Shown here: in pieces, positions 35,748 through 47,153 of the stretch
Layout of the letters: every line of letters starts with the position of its first letter
Numbering within the stretch: the stretch's first letter is position 1
Origin: Microbotryomycetes sp. JL201
Lineage: Eukaryota > Basidiomycota > Microbotryomycetes
Direction of reading: 5' to 3'
Length of the DNA: 64,000 bases
Assembly: GCA_033819885.1 (NCBI GenBank)
Contig: JAQYUZ010000055.1
Span: 45,606-109,605 of the forward strand
Made by a program: the position numbers and the translations under genes
The notes under the pieces: model-generated
Told to the model about the DNA's origin: nothing
Database searches by the model: none
Seen by the model: only the letters and a program-made list of their open reading frames with translations

Positions 35748-38728
35748 TCACTCCTCGTCTTCATCGCTCGATATATACTCCTTACTTTTGATCCTGACCT
35801 TTGCGGGCACGCTCGTCGCACGATGCGTTGAACCAGCGCGTCTTGTACCTACCGGTTTGACCTTCAAACGTCCCTGTTCATCATACGCGCCAAACACAAA
35901 CTCTCTCAGTTTCGCGCGCCTTGCAAGTTCTTCACGCCAAAGCCGATCATTGTCTTGTTCGATCTCACGCCTCAGCTTGCTCCGCCGAGTCGTCCACGGC
36001 CTCGGATCCGTTTCGTTTCGAATACGATCTGCTCGATGATCGGCGACATGTTCGACTCCACGGCCATCATGTTGTCGGCTCACGTCATCGTCGTCCGACT
36101 CGTACCGGACGAGACCTTTCGTGATGGCTTCGACGCCAATGGCGGCGCTCTTCATCGAACCTCGGGAACGTTTGTCAGACGGCACAATAATGTGAGCAGT
36201 GTCGGTCCGCCTCGCGTCCGCAACATCTAAAGGCGACGACGTCGAATGATCACGTTTGCGCAACGTGAATGATTGGCCAAGTTTTCTTTCGAGCTTGGTC
36301 ACAGTCAATTGCACTTCGTGACTCGTCGTGCCGACCAGTCGAGCGGCGTGGTCATACAACAGCTGCAAGCGTCGAGGTAGAGTGCAACTTTCGGATGGCA
36401 CATAGTGAAAATGCGGCGTCTCGTTCGTCAAAGTCGTGTCTGGGTAAGGTCCAGCTTGATCGAGCGGCGAATCAAGCAATCGAGCGTACAGGGTCGACAA
36501 AATCTCGTCAAGCAGAGTTGACGCGTCCGGCTGACCGTTTCGCGGTTCTGGCGCTTTCGAGTCGAACGGGGCAGGAAAGAATCTATCAATGTCGCGCATG
36601 TCTGACATCATGAGTGTCAGTATCCACGCAGCAAAGTCTCGGCTTCAGTCTTGACTGACGGCTCGGTACAGATGATGTGGGGACGATACGTTGCTCGAAA
36701 AAGTCGAGGTAGGCGTCTATGTCGTCAGCAGACATGTTTGTAGTTTCTTTCCTGCCAGCGCGCGCGCACGAACACTTCAACATGGAAATGAGAGAGTCAG
36801 AAGCATGGACACAGGAACACTCACGCCCAAAGTGCTTCAACAGTTGCCGATTGTTGTATGTCGCGAACTTGTTCCACGGCAGCAAGCCACGTGTCCGCAT
36901 CAGGCAGATTTCCAGCATTCTTGATGGTCGGTTTGCCGTCTCTGCATTCAACAGGATGAGCCGCACAGCTACGGAAGCGACTCCAGCCCTCGGTACTCAC
37001 CCGCCGATGTCCAGATCCCAAACCATGCGAGCAATGAGAACAAGCCCCGCAACCAATACTTGCTCGGCCGGTTCGACGAAAATCTGTTCAAGGTTCTTAG
37101 GTCGCGTGCGCACAGAGGGTTGAATCGCCAGAGAGAAATTTGGAACAAGGGACGCCAGCCGTTTCAAGTAGACATAGAACGGCGCTGTTCCGTAAGGAGT
37201 GATGAGCACAAAGGGAGCTGGTTTAATGAGGAAAGGGCCACTCACGAGGGCATGCGAGCGATCTGCACAAGCGCCAGGCGAGCAATGGCGAGTTGGGCTC
37301 TGGAAATTGTATCCCCCAGTCTTCCTTGTATACCTTCACAAGCTGTCGCGTAAGCGACATGAGTGTGTGTTCGTTTGTAGCATGCAATGATTTGATTTCC
37401 TGTTGAAGGCGATCTCGTATTAATCGACGCAAATCGATGTGAGCGTGCCGGGCTACGACTCGCCTGGGGATCGAGCATGCGCTTTGCAGACGCATCGAGA
37501 TGAGCCCACATAGCCGCAGGCAGATGATCTTTGGCGTTCAAGTACACGATTTGGTACGTTTCGGCGAGGCTACAGATGTGCATTCAGCAGGGAAACCGAC
37601 TCGCCGATCGAACGAGATACTTACTGAGCAATGTCGCGAAGGAACACTGGTATTCGCAACGTGATACATGCAAGGTACAGTATGACAAGTAGTGCATCCA
37701 TGCGTGGTTTGGCGCGAGGGTCATCAAATGTCCAGGGCCGTTTTCTTGGTTGTGGCAAATCGTCCGGCAGGTCGTAAGGCTGCCCAGCTCCTTTGTCAGG
37801 CTGCGTCGCTCCTGCCCGGTGGCCTACGGCCGCATCTGTGTCGTCATTGTTGTCCTCAAAATCGGCGTCTGGGTTCGAATCCGACTCTGTGTCGGTTTGA
37901 GAGGCCGTGTCGGTGTCGGTGCCACTGCGCGAACGTCGACTGCGATCCTCATCTGCTTCGAGCTGGCCGTCGGCGTCTTCGTCAGCTTCGTCGTTCTCTG
38001 AAGCATTGCCTTCCTCGTGCTTGAGTTTGCGGCGCTTCCTATGTGGCCGGGATCTGCCCATCCCCTCTCGTACGCCTGCATAGCTCGTCGCGGCTTCCTG
38101 GCCGTTGAGAAAGTCTCTTGGGGTGTCGCGTACGCCGACGCTGGCCATGTACATGGCCCATAAATCTCTGACGACGACTTCAAGCTCCCGTGGCCATTCG
38201 TATCGACCTCCAGCGGCTTTGGGCTTGACTAGTTCGGCCACCTGGCTGCGCAGGAGCCATTGCATCGCCTGCCATACAAGATAGGTACTCCTTTGACCAT
38301 GAAAATGTAACGATGAAGCCGTCTGCTTGCGTGGACGTCGCTCTTTCGGCTGCAGACGCTTGAGGCGCTGTGCCCTGAGCGTCACTTGCTTCGCACCCGC
38401 CTGCGTGCCAATGTCGTGCTCGTTCGTCTCGACAGCAAAATTAAACACATGTCCGCTTTCGCAAATCAGGCTGCTCGAGGAACGTGCACAGAGCTCAGTT
38501 AGCGCTGTAGCGCACGGACCGCTGCTGCGCCCGTTGCTGTACAACTGACCCTCCACTGTCACGGTTGCGGTGCCATTTGCGTGTATGACACTCGGGACAA
38601 CGCAAACGCCGACGCGCCACGGTGGGCAGGACACGCTCAGTACGAGTGGCAAGAACGAGCAAGACACACGAATTCGCTATCGAGGAGATGAAATTGCTAC
38701 ATTCCTTACAAAACAACAACATGTGCAT
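35748..38728 (-). CDS. RRN7: RNA polymerase I core factor subunit Rrn7 / TAF1B-like
   Basis: TFIIB-related factor for rDNA promoter binding by Pol I. Seen at the N-terminus: a zinc ribbon (RCPECHTRKWHRN ... LICESGHVFNF) joined across an intron; then TYLVWQAMQWLLRSQVAELV, a block common in Rrn7; a very acidic Asp/Ser/Thr insert (about 38030-37860); cyclin-fold helices (RMDALLVILYLACITLRIPV; HATNEHTLMSLTRQLVKVY); and EPAEQVLVAGLVLIARMVWDLDIGG, also typical. The C-terminal part (MSADDIDAYLDFFEQ, then RFFPAPFD) is less conserved. An intron at 37463-37400 has a GC donor (CAG|GCGAGT). The start is uncertain: 38728 is the most upstream plausible ATG before the kinase stop at 38815, but the zinc ribbon is normally very near the N-terminus, so a short first exon may exist. 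Confidence 0.72.
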
Positions 38729-38814
38729 AAGCACTCTCCAAACAGTAAGTGCATGGAACGTTACGGTATCTATCTTTTCGCGCACGTCAAGTCGATGGCC
38801 AATACTGGCGATCC

Positions 38815-41800
38815 TCAAGCGCCATCTTGGCCACATTGGCCGCCGCCAGCATTCGCCGACCCATTGCCCGGCTCGAGCGTGCCAACAGGGCTCGAGCTGG
38901 CCGACGTGCCGGCGTCCAACTCGGCCTGGATATTCGCAATTTCGTTCATGATAGTCCGCATAGATTTGCCGCCTTTCGTTACCCACACGTCAACCCTGTA
39001 CGAACAACTATAAGTTTTCTCTTAGCTGGATTTAGACAGCACAAGTAACTCACGGCCCTGCTTCAGACAGTACTCCAGCTTTTTGCATGTCCGCTTCGTT
39101 GTTGAGGCCAGTCAAAGCCATCTAGTCCATTCAAGCGTCGGTCAGAAGGTGCACGTCGATTGGCCTAGTGATGACTCACAATACGACACCGTGGAAGACC
39201 CATCTGAGCCTCATACTCTCGAATATCATGACTTGCTTCGATGCCATCCTGTGAATGAACGCGTAAGAATAGTTCTGAGGCGAAAAGCACCTTCAAATCA
39301 CCTTAACCGGCATCTGCACGTCAACAACAAACAAGTGGATCGGCGTTGATGCGCTCTTGTACGCATCAACCGCCTCTTGGCCGTTGGCGGCGGCCGTGTA
39401 TGGTATGCCCTGTAGTGCGTAATGTCAGCGCACTGGACCAGCGTTATTATATGGTCAATGAATGGCTTGCCTTGCCGCCAAACAGCTTTTGAAGGATCGA
39501 ACGCGCAACAGAATTGTCGTCGGCGAATAAAACATGCACTTTCTGGCCACGTGATTTGGGTGACAGCGCAGGCAGCGGGGTCTGCTCTCTGGGTAAAGAT
39601 TTTATCATATCATCCATTGGAGCCGCTTTGTCGAGCAGGAACCGAGGCGGTGGCGAGCTTGGAAGGTCTTGGGTTGGGGCTTGTCGAGGAGAGAGCGCAA
39701 CCAACCCAGTCAAAGTCAACTTGGCCACGTCGTCGGCAATCACTCCCGCCGTGGCTCGATCATCCAGCACGGACGGCTCCCTAGCTACTTTGCGCTTCCG
39801 CGACGGAACTCGTAACAAAGGAGGGTGTCCAGTCGACCCAAGAGCCATGTGGGCAGCATCGACGGCCTGACCGAAATTGAAGTCGGCCTTCTCGTCTAGC
39901 GGAGTGGACATGAGTGTCGAACTCGGATTGAACAGCGCTATCAGCTCGTCAGATATCACTCGTCTTGTGACCTTTCGAGCGGTCATGGCCGTAGCAGAAT
40001 GCCCGGTTTGGTGAGCAGACATTTCAAAATCACGCGTGCTTCGAGCTGCTCTGGGCGTCACCGGCGAAGGTGGCGTGCTTTGCAGGCCGAATTCGAGCGG
40101 CAGGATAACCCGGACGGACGTGCCGTGACCAAGCGACGAGACGACATCGATGCGGCCGCCCATGCGTGTTACAATCTGCTGAGTGATTGACATCCCGAGT
40201 CCGGCTCCGTTCCTGATCAAGATATACGGTCAGTCATTCAATAGTCTTGAGGAGCCCATAATGAAGCACACGCACGCAAATGGATCCGCCTGTACAAACG
40301 GTGTAAAGAGCTTTCCCTCACGGAGGAAAGTCTCGTCCATCCCGCAGCCTGTATCCTCTATCTCCAGGAAGATGACTTCGTGCTCTGGTCTGCGCATCAG
40401 AATCGTTGGGCTATCCTCGGGGCGCTTGCTTCTCAGCGAAAGCTTGACATGGCCTTTCTCAGTAAACTGTATTCTCGGAAAGTCAGCATACCTCTTCTTC
40501 GAGCGAGACCCGAGGTGCGCACCTTGAGGGCGTTGCCCAACAAGTTGAGTAAAACTCGTTTCAGACCGCCCGTATCGACCAACGCAAGCCAACCCTGATC
40601 CCGGTGCTCGACTTCTAGGATGACGTCGACACCCGGCGCGTTCATTGACGTTCGATCCGCTGCCTCATTCGATGCGTCGTTGGCAACAATATCGCTCCGA
40701 CGCTTGCGGACCCATGTCGCCTTGATCACGTCCTCTGCCAATGAGGCGAGGTCAACCTTGAAAAGCTTTGGTGCAATCGTCGGCGCCGACGTCTGCTTGG
40801 CAAAATCCAAGGTGTCGTCCAGCACATCTCTGAGGGACTCGAGACAGACATCACATACGTCGAGCATGGGCGCGAGTTTTCTGAGCTCATTCGGCGTCGA
40901 AAACTCTCGGATGAGTTCGAGCTGAGACGTGACAGAGTGCAGCGGGGCTCTCAGCTCGTGGCTGATCTGAGAGACGAAAGCCAGTTTGGCCCGATCGACA
41001 GCGAGAGCGCGTTCGCGCAAGAGTGCGCTTGCCAAGACTGAGCCAGAGACTGTTGCAAACTTGAGGTCGGACTCGTCGAATTGGAAGAGTCTATCAGATG
41101 ACGTCAAGACGACGAGCAATTGTGGGACGTTGTTGTCAAAGATGGGAACAATGCAAGATGCATTCACGGACGCGGGAAGCACCGCGCCAAGAGAAGATGG
41201 AGCAGTTCCTGCATCAAACTGGGTTCGATTATTCTGTTCAGGCATGTCAGGGCCTATCGAGATGATTCAGGCTGGCAGGTAGACTCACGTCGTAGTACAT
41301 TCCAAGGCTGTCGCTCACGGCCACTCCGAGCTTTTCTTGGTCCCGAACCACCTCTTCCCACGGTACGTCTCCCTCGCCCGCCATGAGGTATATTCTGCCT
41401 TTTGCGTTCGGTGTCCGGAACAAAGTCTCCCCTTCAATGGTGCCTTTCTGGAAAGCGTTCTCGACAGACGACACCAGCGGCGTTGCTTGAGCGGGCATGG
41501 CGGCTGATCGAGGCGACATGCCGTGCCTCGACTCGGGTCGGCGCAGGGGGCTGCGGTAGCTCCGCAAGTCCAAGATTGCAGCGCTCTGCGCTCCAGTCAG
41601 ATCCATCAGTCTGCCTGTCGTGCTTGAGAATGAGCTGTTGAGCAGCGAATTTGAGCGCATCAAGTGATCATCTTTTACGGCCTCCGTCGACGGTGCCACA
41701 TGGGAGATCTGGGTGCTCAGCGGGGTCACAAGGACGTCTTGCACCAGCTGGCTGAGGAAATCCGACTGCTTCTGTTCGATCAAACGGCGCCTCTGCTCTC

Positions 41801-43042
41801 GTCCGAGAGCGAACTCTCTTGCGCACATTTCGGCACAATCGATCAAAAACAGGCGATCGTCGCTGTTGAACGATTCTGGAGATTGCGCTTTATCTCCGAG
41901 CACGCAAATGGACCCGACCGGCAGCGTGTCAGGTACGTCAGGCGACTCGGCCGACTTTGCTGTGGGCAAATGGATTGGTGCCGCAGCATAAAAGGCCAAC
42001 GAGCCACCTTCGAGAGGGGATTGTGGCTAAAATGTGCGTTGATAGCCCCGTCAGCTGGAAAATTACTCGCTCCTGACTCTGCTGGACTGACATTATGCGC
42101 AAATCGCCAATCCTTTGTTAAATCTGGTACAACGAAAGCATCTTGCGGCCCAGTGGGCTTTTTGAGGCGGAGCATGCCATGTGTGCACAAACTTGTGCTG
42201 AGTTGAGGCAACACGCGTACGTTCGGATCTGCGCTCGTGTCGACCGGGCCGTTGCTGAAGCCCGCTTCCGCCGCCAAGACTGAATGGTCTCGGTGAACGA
42301 GAGTGATTATGATTGTGTTGGACTTGAACCTGTTTTTGGCCATACGGCAGATTCTATTGATGCTCGCTCGCCTTTGCGAATCCTGGAGATCAAACTTTCG
42401 CATTGTGCGCAGTCGCTCCTCTTCGTACGCGCCTTTGGGTCCGGGCAGGTACTTGTGTTTTCTGAAAAAGGCGAGCACCTGTTCGCCTTCGCTCGCTCGG
42501 CTGCTGCTGACTGATTCGCCAGACGGTGACGAGACAGACTCGGGATAGATTGTGAACGCTGTGGCAGCGGGGGGACTGGAAGGGCCGCTCGATGCGACCG
42601 AGAACTGAGCCGACATTGTAGAGTCTTGCGAATTTGGCCTGTTTGCGTAAATGGTTTCTAGACTTGGTCTGATCGAGTCCGACACTGGACTCGGCGACGC
42701 CTTTGCCTGCTCTAGCACTGAGGATATGGCTAGTGGCGGCTGAGGCGGTACATCTGGCCTCCATTGACCTTTTGCGTACGAATCGAGCCACGATGGCCAA
42801 TCCTGGCTGGCGAGCACACGATCCGCTTGATAGTCCACATTTCCAGCGCTGACATCAAACACGTTGGTCAATCGACTGCCTGATGAAGTGTCTCCAGAGT
42901 CTGAAGTGTGCGACACGAGATGCAGGTACTCTGCAGGCGCTGGAGCGGGCGCGGGCGATGTCATCCTCGAGCCCGCACTCGTGCTCGCTGGCTGATCGGC
43001 AGCGGATGCCGGGCCGAAGTTGACTGCCTCGGACGCGCTCAT
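38815..43042 (-). CDS. Hybrid histidine kinase: GAF-like region, HisKA-HATPase, receiver
   Basis: Two-component sensor that autophosphorylates on His and passes phosphate to its own receiver Asp. Main exons: 43042-42092, 42026-41289, 41233-40523, 40466-40276, 40212-39471, then from 39409 down to 38815 in several short exons. Order: Ser-rich N-terminus; two GAF-like segments (from about 42450 and about 41990); H-box FVSQISHELRAPLHS; N-box LLGNALKFTE across a joint; G1 DTGCGM; F-box TPFVQAD; G2 NGAGLGMS; then a receiver with acidic pocket LFADDN, phospho-acceptor in FVVDVQMPV and the switch region MALTGLNN. No TM segment is visible, so it is probably a soluble sensor. The intron at 39470-39410 has a GC donor (AAG|GCAAGC). 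The start at 43042 is the first ATG; the frame before it lacks one. Confidence 0.93.
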
Positions 43043-43544
43043 GAGCCTCTGACCGAGTGTGGTGGGCGTCGCGGCTCGTGCCAATGAGTTCGTGAAATCT
43101 TAGCAGGCCAGGCCAGGCCTGGCTTCGACTTGAATTGCAAGACGTCAGCAATACAAGAATTCGATTAAGCTGCTAGAAGCTGAGCAAGCCAATGATTTGC
43201 TCTATAGCAAAGTTGAAAGGTCCGTAAACCCGGCAGATACCGCTACAGATGGAAAACGATCGGCCGAGCCCACCGCAGCCGAGCACAGACGGGCTGCGCA
43301 CAGACCTGCCTGCGATCTCTCTGGCTGTTGCGCCCACACATGAGGCTGCAGACAAAACACTATGGACATGGTCACGACTCGAAAGTATTCAATGCTCGCG
43401 GGTATCGCAATTAACTGAAAAGTCGGGATCACGTGATGCTGTCCGCCGATCATTGATTGCGTGCTCGTGCTGTGAAATGGAGCGCAGGCTTGAGAGGACC
43501 AGACGCCGAGCAAAATCTTGATTCGCTTTGTTCGACGAACGACC
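43043..43544. promoter_or_regulatory. Divergent promoter, histidine kinase (-) / DUF202 gene (+)
   Basis: About 500 bases. It contains a perfect 12-base palindrome GCCAGGCCTGGC at 43112-43123, 70 bases before the kinase ATG, and a perfect palindromic E-box ATCACGTGAT at 43428-43437, 108 bases before the DUF202 ATG. No coding frame of interest. Confidence 0.5.
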
Positions 43545-44578
43545 ATGTCATTGACGCGGTTGGTCCAGTCTGGTGCCTCTTCGGTCGGATCTTACGGCGC
43601 GACAGGCTTGAACGGCGATCGCTCGTTGATGCCGACAGGCCAGGGCACGTCCACGTCTGCCGCTCGACAGTCCAACGACGTTGCAGCGGGTGCAACATCG
43701 ACCGTGAGGCACCGTAAGCCGAATCAACGTGTGCATGTCAATCGCGAGCTCGCGACGCGCGGGCGAACTGGATGGTACTCGTTTGCGTTCTTGCTCGAGA
43801 ACAAAGGGTCGGTCGCTCGCGACCACCTGGCGCTCGAGCGCACTTTTCTGGCATGGCTTAGAACCTCGTTGGCGCTCGCGAGCATAGGTATAGGTAAGTG
43901 GTCAGGCCCCGGGGCCATGAGGATGTGACGGAATGAACCCGGCCTGACTGTGCATCGCGATACGCAGCTATCACGCAGCTGTTTCGCCTGCCATCAAGCA
44001 CTACTATACCGCCGGATACGGCAAATGCAGCTCGCGCTCTGCAGTCGCAAGTGTCGCAGCTCTTAAACTCGTCAGCAGCATCAAATGTGCCGCAACTTGA
44101 ACAAATTTTGGTCATGTTGGTTGAACAGTCGAGCCAGATTGATATTCTCAAGCAGCAAGTCAACGATCCGATCAAATACAGACATTTGGGCAAGCCAATC
44201 GTCAGTTCTGGCTGGTAAAAGACTCTTGCACAACAAGCTGAAAGCAATTCGCGTCACGGCAGGGTGGCACTTTCATTGCACTCGCGCTGCTCTTCCTTGT
44301 CTTGGGCGAGTCGAATTGTCTCGTATCTCGGCTAGCGTTTACGCTGTGCGCTGACTGCAGTCGAGCAGGATCATCACGTTACTTTATTTGCCAGTCGGCT
44401 CTCATGCTAGAGCCTCAATCCATGTTTCCGCCGTCCAAGAGAAGCGTTGTATTCTCGTCGGTATGTGTCGGTGAGTGTTGACCAGCGAGTCCCCCCCCCC
44501 CGGCAACACGGCTCACCATCCGTTGCGACAGGTATTTGCGTGTTGGCCACCTTTGTCGCTATTCTAGTCACCAGATGA
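43545..44578 (+). CDS. DUF202 (VTC1-like) membrane protein, 261 aa
   Basis: Small three-TM protein of the DUF202 family, which includes the VTC1 subunit of the vacuolar polyphosphate polymerase. Five exons: 43545-43893, 43968-44200, 44263-44309, 44361-44470, 44532-44578 (786 nt, in frame). Seen: a disordered N-terminus, then the signature ARDHLALERTFLAWLRTSLA, TM1 ending SIGIAITQLFRLP, a coiled-coil insertion (LEQILVMLVEQSSQIDILKQQ), HLGKPIGGTFIALALLFLVLG (TM2) and a last TM (GICVLATFVAILV). The 44310-44360 intron is weak (donor GTCGAA) and 51 nt with no stop, so it may be retained. A run of 11 C lies in the last intron. The stop overlaps an ATG of the next gene's frame. Confidence 0.85.
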
Positions 44579-44607
44579 TCTTCATTCATGATTCTTGCGT
44601 ATTTTCC

Positions 44608-46797
44608 ATGTTGTTGTCCTCCAAATCGGCGTTCCGTTCTTGCGGTTTGAGCTCAGGCCTCATACGGATGCACCCCGTTGTCCGTGGCCTCGTGGCGCTG
44701 CCGCCGCATCTCAAGCTGCTGCTCGTGTTGCCATGCTGTCTGTTTATCGCGTCCTGCTTGTCATCTCTCGTCGTCATCGCATTTGCAGTGTTCGGGTACA
44801 ACTTGCGCCGGCGCAACAGTGTCAGGCGGCGAATTCTGTTGCGCACCATCGGCATTGAAGAATACGACGACGAGCACAAACATATCGTCGTTGGATTCTT
44901 TCATCCTTACTGGTCAGTCTCGGGTCTGTTGCAGGCGCTGTATTCGACATTGAGCTTGGCCCATCCCCACTGAAACTCCGGACACGCTACAGCAATGCGG
45001 GAGGCGGAGGAGAACGAGTGCTATGGACAGCGATTCGAGTTTTGCAGCAGACAGATCGGAAAGTGATCAGTGTGGTTTACACGGGCGACGCGATTTCGTC
45101 CTCCAAGCAAGAGATGCTCGACAGAGTCAAGGCAAGTTCAACATCTCGATCTCTTGAATACCACTTCAAACGGCTCACACGCGCATCAAACGAATAATGA
45201 CAGTCCCGCTTCGGAATCGAGTTGAAAGATAGGGCCATCATCTTTGTGCCACTCGCCTCAAGAAGCCTCGTCGAGGATTCGACATGGCCACGGTTCACAT
45301 TGCTCGGTCAGAGCATAGGCAGCATTTTTCTTGCGCTCGAAGGTCTCAAAAAGGGCGTCATTCCGGATGTATGGCTCGGTCAGTTTTGATTGTTTTTCGG
45401 TCGTGCTTGTTTTGACAAGTTGGGCGTTTCGACAGACACGATGGGTTATGCATTCGCGTACCCTTTTGTCAAGTCGCTCTGTAGAGTACCGGTCGGCAGT
45501 TACACACACTATCCGACCATCAGGTAGATCGAAGCCCCGACCGAATCGAAAACGCCCTGACATCCACACGGCCTTGCGCAGCACGGACATGCTGAAAAGG
45601 GTTCAGTCTCGACAGGCAGGCCACACAAATACAGCGGTCGTCGCTAGAAGCACCATCCTCTCCGCAGTCAAGATCGTGTACGTATGGCGAAATTCCTTCT
45701 TCTGTAACACCTTGCTCATGCCAACATTGCAGATATTACGTCATCTTTGCAGAGTTGTACTCTGTCTGCTTGCGACGCGCTGATGTGCTTATGGTCAACT
45801 CGAGCTGGACTCGGGACCACATCAACCACCTTTTGAAGCCGTTTGGTTACCGTGACGACGTCGAAAACGACGTCACACAAGACGCTCAAAATGAAGTATT
45901 TGCGGCCACGAGCGCAACGGCAAGCACAGAGCCAGGATCGGCTACTTTGAGAGAACGAAGATCAACTAAGCCTGCCACGTCGGCGGCGATCACAACAGGG
46001 TCACGCTTTCAAAAGTCGCGCATACTCTATCCTCCTTGTGACACGACTGTGCTCGCCAGATTACCCATCGAGGTTCGAGAGAATCTGATTCTGAGCGTGG
46101 CGCAGTTCCGGTGAGCGATAGCGGGCACAACTGTGTCGTCAAAGGCTGATGATCGCTGTTTTCAGGCCTGAAAAGGAGCACGAAGTGCAATTAAAGGCTT
46201 TCCGGAAGCTCTTGGAAGGCGCGCCGCAATACAGACACGGTGCAGTGCGGGTCGAGCTTGTCTTGGCGGGCAGCGTGCGCAACGAGGAGGATGAAGCCAG
46301 AGTTACCAAGCTACGCGCGCTGGCGAAGGACCTTTCGATAGAGGTGAGTGCTAGAGGTCGCAAATCACGTCTTGCACCGCTCACGTCGTCCGCGGATATA
46401 GGAGAACGTGTCGTTCGCTGTCAATGTCGAATATGCTGAGCTTGTGAAGCTGTTCGGCCGAGCATCGATCGGCTTGCACACCATGGTTGACGAGCATTTC
46501 GGCATCACTGTCGTCGAATTTCAAGCGGCCGGACTTGTGCCACTCGTCCACGCATCTGCCGGACCACTCTTGGACATTGTTGTGCCTTACGATGGCATGC
46601 CGACTGGATTCCACGCGACAAACGTTCAAGAGTTTGCCGACAAGATGAGAGGGATTCTCGAACTTGATCAACACAGCCTTCGAGAGATGGGACGGAGGGC
46701 GAGACAGAATGCTGTCGAACGGTTTTCTACCCACGAATTCGAGCAAGGCTGGCTGCAGGCGTGGAAGGAATTACATAGTAAAGCTCGGATAGACTGA
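44608..46797 (+). CDS. ALG11: GDP-Man:Man3GlcNAc2-PP-dolichol alpha-1,2-mannosyltransferase Alg11, 584 aa
   Basis: Adds the fourth and fifth mannose to the lipid-linked oligosaccharide on the cytosolic face of the ER. Eight exons: 44608-44912, 44993-45131, 45204-45378, 45436-45523, 45582-45677, 45733-46110, 46166-46343, 46402-46797 (1755 nt, in frame). Seen: an N-terminal TM anchor ([21 protein letters not shown]), [17 protein letters not shown] across a joint, [23 protein letters not shown], and the GT4 donor-site region ([20 protein letters not shown]). A Thr/Ala-rich insert about 45880-46000 is longer than usual. Intron 45132-45203 has a GC donor (AAG|GCAAGT). An in-frame ATG at 44575 overlaps the DUF202 stop; 44608 is chosen as the first ATG leaving any 5' leader. 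Confidence 0.94.
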
Positions 46798-47153
46798 TTC
46801 AGATGCATTGTCGAGATCAATCAATCGTGAAACTCCGGCTGGTGGCGCGCCACGTTCAGTACGAGCAGCATGCATGCATTGCTCAGACTGAAATGGGGTG
46901 TATGATGACTGGATGCTGGCTCCATGCATGCACTGTGATGAGATCAGAGACTTGCACAGCCCGGGAGCTGGAGCGATGTGTCCAATTTATTTGTAGCACT
47001 GTCCCGTTTCTAATTTTGGTTGATTACGTTCTGGCCCGGGACAGCGCCTCAAGGACGACGTGTTCAGGGCGGTCTCACACTGCAGCTCGGGCTCGTCTTC
47101 CCTCTCTTCCTCTTCACACTTACCTGCTCCCTTGCTGGACCAGAGGAAAAGCC
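46798..47153. promoter_or_regulatory. Upstream region of the CipC-like gene
   Basis: About 350 bases with two copies of an alternating CATGCATGCA element (46869-46878 and 46923-46932) and CCAATTTATTTG near 46981. Nothing coding is seen. Confidence 0.4.

Noticed and set aside
37871-37885. GGTTCGAATCC-like sequence resembling a tRNA T-loop
   Set aside because: It lies within the RRN7 coding exon and no acceptor stem or anticodon arm surrounds it.
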